Both the position numbers and the translations under genes were made by a program. A model generated the notes under the pieces. That model was not told where the DNA came from. It did no database searches and saw only the letters and a list, made by a program, of their open reading frames with translations. This document shows, piece after piece, positions 60,081 to 64,000 of a stretch of DNA of 64,000 nucleotides. How positions within the stretch are numbered: position 1 is the first letter of the stretch; each line of letters begins with the position of its first letter. Origin of the DNA: Trichostrongylus colubriformis (Eukaryota > Nematoda > Chromadorea > Rhabditida > Trichostrongylidae); contig OZ022258.1 of NCBI GenBank assembly GCA_963978905.1, positions 43,942,591 through 44,006,590 of the forward strand. Direction: 5' to 3'.

Positions 60081-60600
60081 GAACAAGAAATGTGGTCAGT
60101 TATGGCAAGGGCTATTTATAGGAGATGAAGTCACGCGTTGGGCGGAGCTTTTGCAGTAATGGGCGGGGCTCGAACTGGAAACTCCTAGTGTTGTTCCGGA
60201 AGAGTCCAGAGACGGGGAAGAAGACTAACCAAAGTGGAAGCCGAACGCTGCTCATAAAGGACCAAAATCGAAAAATGGTAAACGCTTTTGCTGTCGGTCG
60301 CCCGTCGGTCCGTCCACACGGAACTTAATAACGGTGCGGAAAACTCTTGAGAAGGAAAAATGCCTGTCGACTACGCGGGAGCCGGCGCCCAGTATAAGAT
60401 TAGCTCTGCACCGGAGTTCCGAATCCAATCATTCTGATTCTTCTGACTGTAGCGGCTGAATCTGTGGATCTAGTGAGGCTACGGTGTGTTTTCTTTAGTA
60501 TTTGTGTGGTGCTCTGTGTTTACGTGAAATTTCTATTAAAGTGTGCCCTAGATATTTATTTGTCGGATAATTCCTAACTTCACTAGTTCCCTACTAGGCT

Positions 60601-61771
60601 AACAAGGGAAGGATGGTAAGTCGAAGTGGCCGTTTGAAATGGGGTTTATACCAATGATAGGGCTCGGGATGCCATTCACCAATCTGCATTCCATATCTGC
60701 TGGCCGTCTCTGGGAGCAGAGTTACAATTTGCGAGGCACTATGTCATCAGCGCCGTTGCAGCTATAAGCCAGGGCCTCCGTGGCTCATAGGTAGTGTTCC
60801 GGATCTGCAGGCCAGAGGTCATGGGTTTGCTCCCCGCCGCTGCGGGCTTTTTTCTTTGCATTTTGTGTTTCATTGTCAGTGAGTGCTTTACTTTCACTTC
60901 TGGACGTTTCTTTGTACTGGTACCTATCGCACCCATCATTTACTCTGCCACTTTATTTATAACTACTAACATTACTCACAAGGGAAGGATACCAAGTCGA
61001 AGAGAATCCCGTACCACACGAATTAGGCGTCGTTGCGTAAAAAGATTATGATATTCGCGCACAGGGGTCGAATTACCCCTCTGTGCAATTTTTCAGCCAA
61101 ATCCAGTTTTTGGTCCACTTCGGATAATTAGGGGTGGCCAAGGGGTGAAGTGGTAGTTTTTGAATTTTCTTCTACAAAAAACCCTGCAACTTGAACAAGA
61201 TAGCCTACACATACCTTTTACACTTGCCCATCACACTAAGTGTACGAAACAAGCGTTAAATAGGAGCATTTCCTGGGCAAGGGTCAACGACTTCTCCTTT
61301 GTTCAATGTGCTGCCAGCCAATAGCCCGTGAATTTTTCCGAAATTTGGTCAAATCCTCGAATTGGCTAAAAACTTGTCCATTGGGTAATTTGACTCCCTG
61401 AACACGAAAATCGCCCTGGTTTTGCGCAAGAACGTCTGGCTCGCGTGCTATGGGCTTCTAAACCTACCATATAATAGTACTGCTTTTCAAAAAAACCTCC
61501 ATAACTCCGCTTAGAAAATCGTTCTGCAAATTTCGAATACAGATTCGAGATCAGCGTCCGAAAATACGTCGGACCATATGTATCCCATTCTGAACGGCCA
61601 CTTCGACCTGGGGTTCTTCCCTTGTGAGTTTCTTCTTTTTCAACACTTGTAACTCTGCCCAGAGACGGACAGCAGATGTGGAATGCAGATTGGTGAATGG
61701 CATCCCGAGCCCTATCATTGGTATAAACCCCATTTCAAACGGCCACTTCGACTTACCATCCTTCCCTTGTA
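60601..61771. mobile_element. TIR element, ~1.17 kb, carrying a tRNA-like sequence
   Basis: Inverted arms 60601-60730 and 61648-61771: 'acaagggaaggatggtaagt' on the left, 'cttaccatccttcccttgt' on the right, near-identical over about 120 bp. A third partial copy ('aacggccacttcgacctggg') lies at 61590-61625. The interior resembles the 6719-7213 element. No transposase frame. Confidence 0.65.
60769..60853 (+). other. tRNA-like sequence (possible SINE head or tRNA relic)
   Basis: TGGCTCATAGG at 60781-60791 fits an A box, GGTTTGCTCCC at 60824-60834 is near a B box, and a T run (60848-60853) would terminate RNA polymerase III. The acceptor ends do not pair properly and the anticodon stem is imperfect, so no isotype is claimed. 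Confidence 0.35.
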
Positions 61772-62139
61772 AGACGAAAGCGACCACCAAAAAGTGACCC
61801 AATAAAATTTGTTGTCAACCTCCATGCAGTTCGAAACGCAATAGGACCATTGAAACAATGCTGAGAGTCGAAAATGTCGGTGTCAATATTTCTGCCTCCA
61901 CATAGTTTTGGTGCCATCTCCTCTGATCCATCCATTCACTTCATTTCGCGTTATTTTAGTACAGCACTTTAATGAGCATCTCAACTGCAATCCACGGTTT
62001 TATACAGATGTAGCATTGGAAATTACGTTTTTTTTTTTTGATGCCCTTTCATATATTAGATAGCTATAAACAAGCTATTTCGCACCCTAAGCTGCCATTC
62101 AGAGGCCGTAGGGCTTACGCTGCTCGCGGACACCAAATA

Positions 62140-63173
62140 TTGGGTCATTCCATAAGTAATGTCGTTTTTTTTTTCAAGCATAAATTTTTCCTATGAAATC
62201 ACAAGTTTCTGCAGCATGTCCTATATCACTTGAAAGAGGTTTTCCTGCTCTACAAAATGACATGTTTAGTTTCTGAGTTTATTAGAATGGGGCCGACATT
62301 TAGGCTGGCAAAGAGTTAGGTCGAGCCGACAAAAATTGGCCAAAGCGGCAATCAATTGAAACACTATATTTCACTTCAGGAAAATCAACCAGTCATGTGT
62401 CGCGCACTTGGTCCTGACCTCTTCTACAATTTCCACTATTTAGTTGATCAAGAAGTCGTGTCGTTCTTTTCTAGAATCTTTTTTTCGAAAGCACCCACAC
62501 TTATTCAAAATGAAATTTTTTCTTTCAGACTCCTTGTTTAGAGTTGTTTTATGAACCACTTCGAAGAACTTTTTCTGCTTTATCGAAAACATCTTTCTAG
62601 TTTGTTCTGGCTGTTATTCAGATTGAGTTTTAACACCATGTTATAGGGGTCCAGTTGACAATTTCACAATTTATTTTTTCCATGAGAAAGTCAAGGAATC
62701 CGGTCAGTGGTATTTCCTTGTTCCTACCCACCACCTGTTCTTAACATTTCACCACTCTTCCAACTGATTGGTCGAGAAAATTTTCTTGCCTTGATTCGAA
62801 GAAATTGTCTAAAGTCACCTAGTTGTGGAAGAAAAACTAATTGTGGAAAAAGAACGACACGATTTCTTGATCAACTATATATTGGAAATTGTAGAAGAGG
62901 TCAGGACTAAGTACAACACATGACTGGTTGATTTTCCTAAAGTGAAATATAGTCTTTCAATTGATTGCCGGTTTGGTCAATTTTTATCGGCTCAACCTAC
63001 CTCTTCGCCAGCCTAAATGTCGGCCCCATTCTAACAAACTTAGAAACTGAACATGTCATTTTGTAGAGCAGAAAATTTCCTTTCGAATGATACATGATAT
63101 GCTGCGAAAACTTGTGATTTTATGGCAAAAATTTTTGCTTGAAAAAAACGCCACTACTTATGGAATGACCCAA
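62140..63173. mobile_element. Palindromic element with mariner-type ends, 1034 bp
   Basis: Starts TTGGGTCATTCCATAAGTAA and ends with ACTTATGGAATGACCCAA, with TA on both sides (62138-62139, 63174-63175). The two halves are imperfect reverse complements over roughly 480 bp each, meeting near 62650. More diverged than the palindrome at 48101-49479. Frames of about 60 codons inside the arms show no transposase motif. Confidence 0.8.
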
Positions 63174-63400
63174 TATATACTATGTATGTAGTCCTGATGG
63201 AACGACTAAGTAACACTTCCTGTATTCTCCCGAGTTTACTTGTTATCATAGCTCAAAAAGCAGTAATATGTCATCTTTGATCTAGTGTAATATGATCAAA
63301 CCAAAACATGCTTCAAGCACCTCCCAGACTTCTTTGGGCTCTTTCTGAACATTCGCTCTAGGATACTTTTTCTTATAGGCTGGTAGTGTGGGCGTCTGGT

Positions 63401-64000
63401 CGATGTCTGAAGTCTTTTGAACCCCTTCCTTTGCTTGGAAAAGTTGCAAAAAAATGATGCTTTTTTTCAAACAAGTGTTATTGTTTAAAGTCATGTTGAC
63501 TATTAATCGCGGTCAAAAAATGATGTTATTCTTTTCAGCAAAATGGATTATGTGTGATTGTTCAATGTCATGTTGACTACTAATCGCTGACATATTTCTA
63601 ATTAATTTATCCCCTCAAGCAAAAATGAAACTGCCGTCAATGATTTGCAACACATACTCTATATTAGATGTTTTTTTTTGGCATAGATTGCGGGAAACCA
63701 GCGCCACCGTGCAGCAACACTACCGAATCAATACGCCTGGATCACAGGTTACTTTGGATAAGCATAAAACGTTTTCTGTATTGTGTTCATGTGTTGGAGG
63801 CACTTTATGAGGATTGGAGGCACATCTGGACGATGTCTGAAGTCTTTTGAACCCCTTCCTTTGCTTGGAAAAGTTGCAAAAAAATGATGCTTTTTTTCAA
63901 ACAAGTGTTATTGTTTAAAGTCATGTTGACTATTAATCGCGGTCAAAAAATGATGTTATTCTTTTCAGCAAAATGGATTATGTGTGATTGTTCAATGTCA
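63401..64000. repeat. Direct repeat, 430-bp spacing, cut by the window end
   Basis: The 170 bp from 63401 ('cgatgtctgaagtcttttga' to 'ttcaatgtca') recur essentially unchanged from 63831 to the last base. The second copy probably continues outside the window. Confidence 0.85.

Noticed and set aside
1..64000. CRISPR arrays, rRNA genes, bacterial operons, phage or viral genes
   Set aside because: No regularly spaced short repeats, no rRNA-like sequence and no compact gene arrangement were seen; repeats are inverted, dispersed or simple duplications.

Overview
The window is eukaryotic nuclear DNA, most likely from a clade V (strongylid, hookworm-like) nematode. Evidence: genes are split into many small exons by GT-AG introns, several under 100 bp. 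A nematode-style serpentine chemoreceptor gene is present, as are a pepsin-like protease of a divergent kind and an RTE-type retrotransposon. Tc1/mariner-type and TTAA-flanked inverted-repeat elements are unusually dense. There is no bacterial operon structure, CRISPR array or phage. The species cannot be fixed from sequence alone.

Four host genes could be assembled exon by exon with consistent splice phase. (1) + strand 25484-29027: a 7-exon, 319-residue seven-transmembrane receptor whose third intron holds a decayed antisense RTE. (2) - strand 34713-31486: a 9-exon, 348-codon sorbitol dehydrogenase with an in-frame TGA at codon 48, a dead mariner in intron 1 and a MITE in intron 3. (3) - strand 40919-37506: an 8-exon, 370-residue pepsin-family protein that is open throughout but has lost the second catalytic Asp and the flap Tyr. 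(4) - strand 58452-49640: a 21-exon, roughly 684-residue Lys/Glu-rich protein, probably nuclear and not recognised, with several sumoylation-type motifs and a tandemly duplicated 43-residue C-terminal block. A two-exon pseudogene related to gene 3 lies at 44312-43990. Two weaker candidate genes lie at 9.7-10.7 kb and 30.9-31.4 kb.

Much of the rest is mobile DNA. 0-24 kb: an RTE element with a long intact ORF (3.7-6.6 kb), a 1.58-kb Tc1-type element (11.4-13.0 kb), a triplicated ~0.55-kb unit (16.6-18.1 kb), two adjacent near-perfect hairpins (21.3-21.5 kb) and many MITEs. 29-31 kb: a cluster of TTAA foldback elements. 42-49.5 kb: TTAA elements in opposite orientations with smaller MITEs nested inside, then a 1.38-kb mariner-ended palindrome. 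56.7-58.3 kb: intron 1 of gene 4 is almost wholly filled by three MITEs. 59-64 kb: more inverted-repeat elements, including a second mariner-ended palindrome. Genes 2, 3 and 4 share the - strand but show no evident functional link; the unifying theme is intron and intergenic expansion by non-autonomous DNA transposons.
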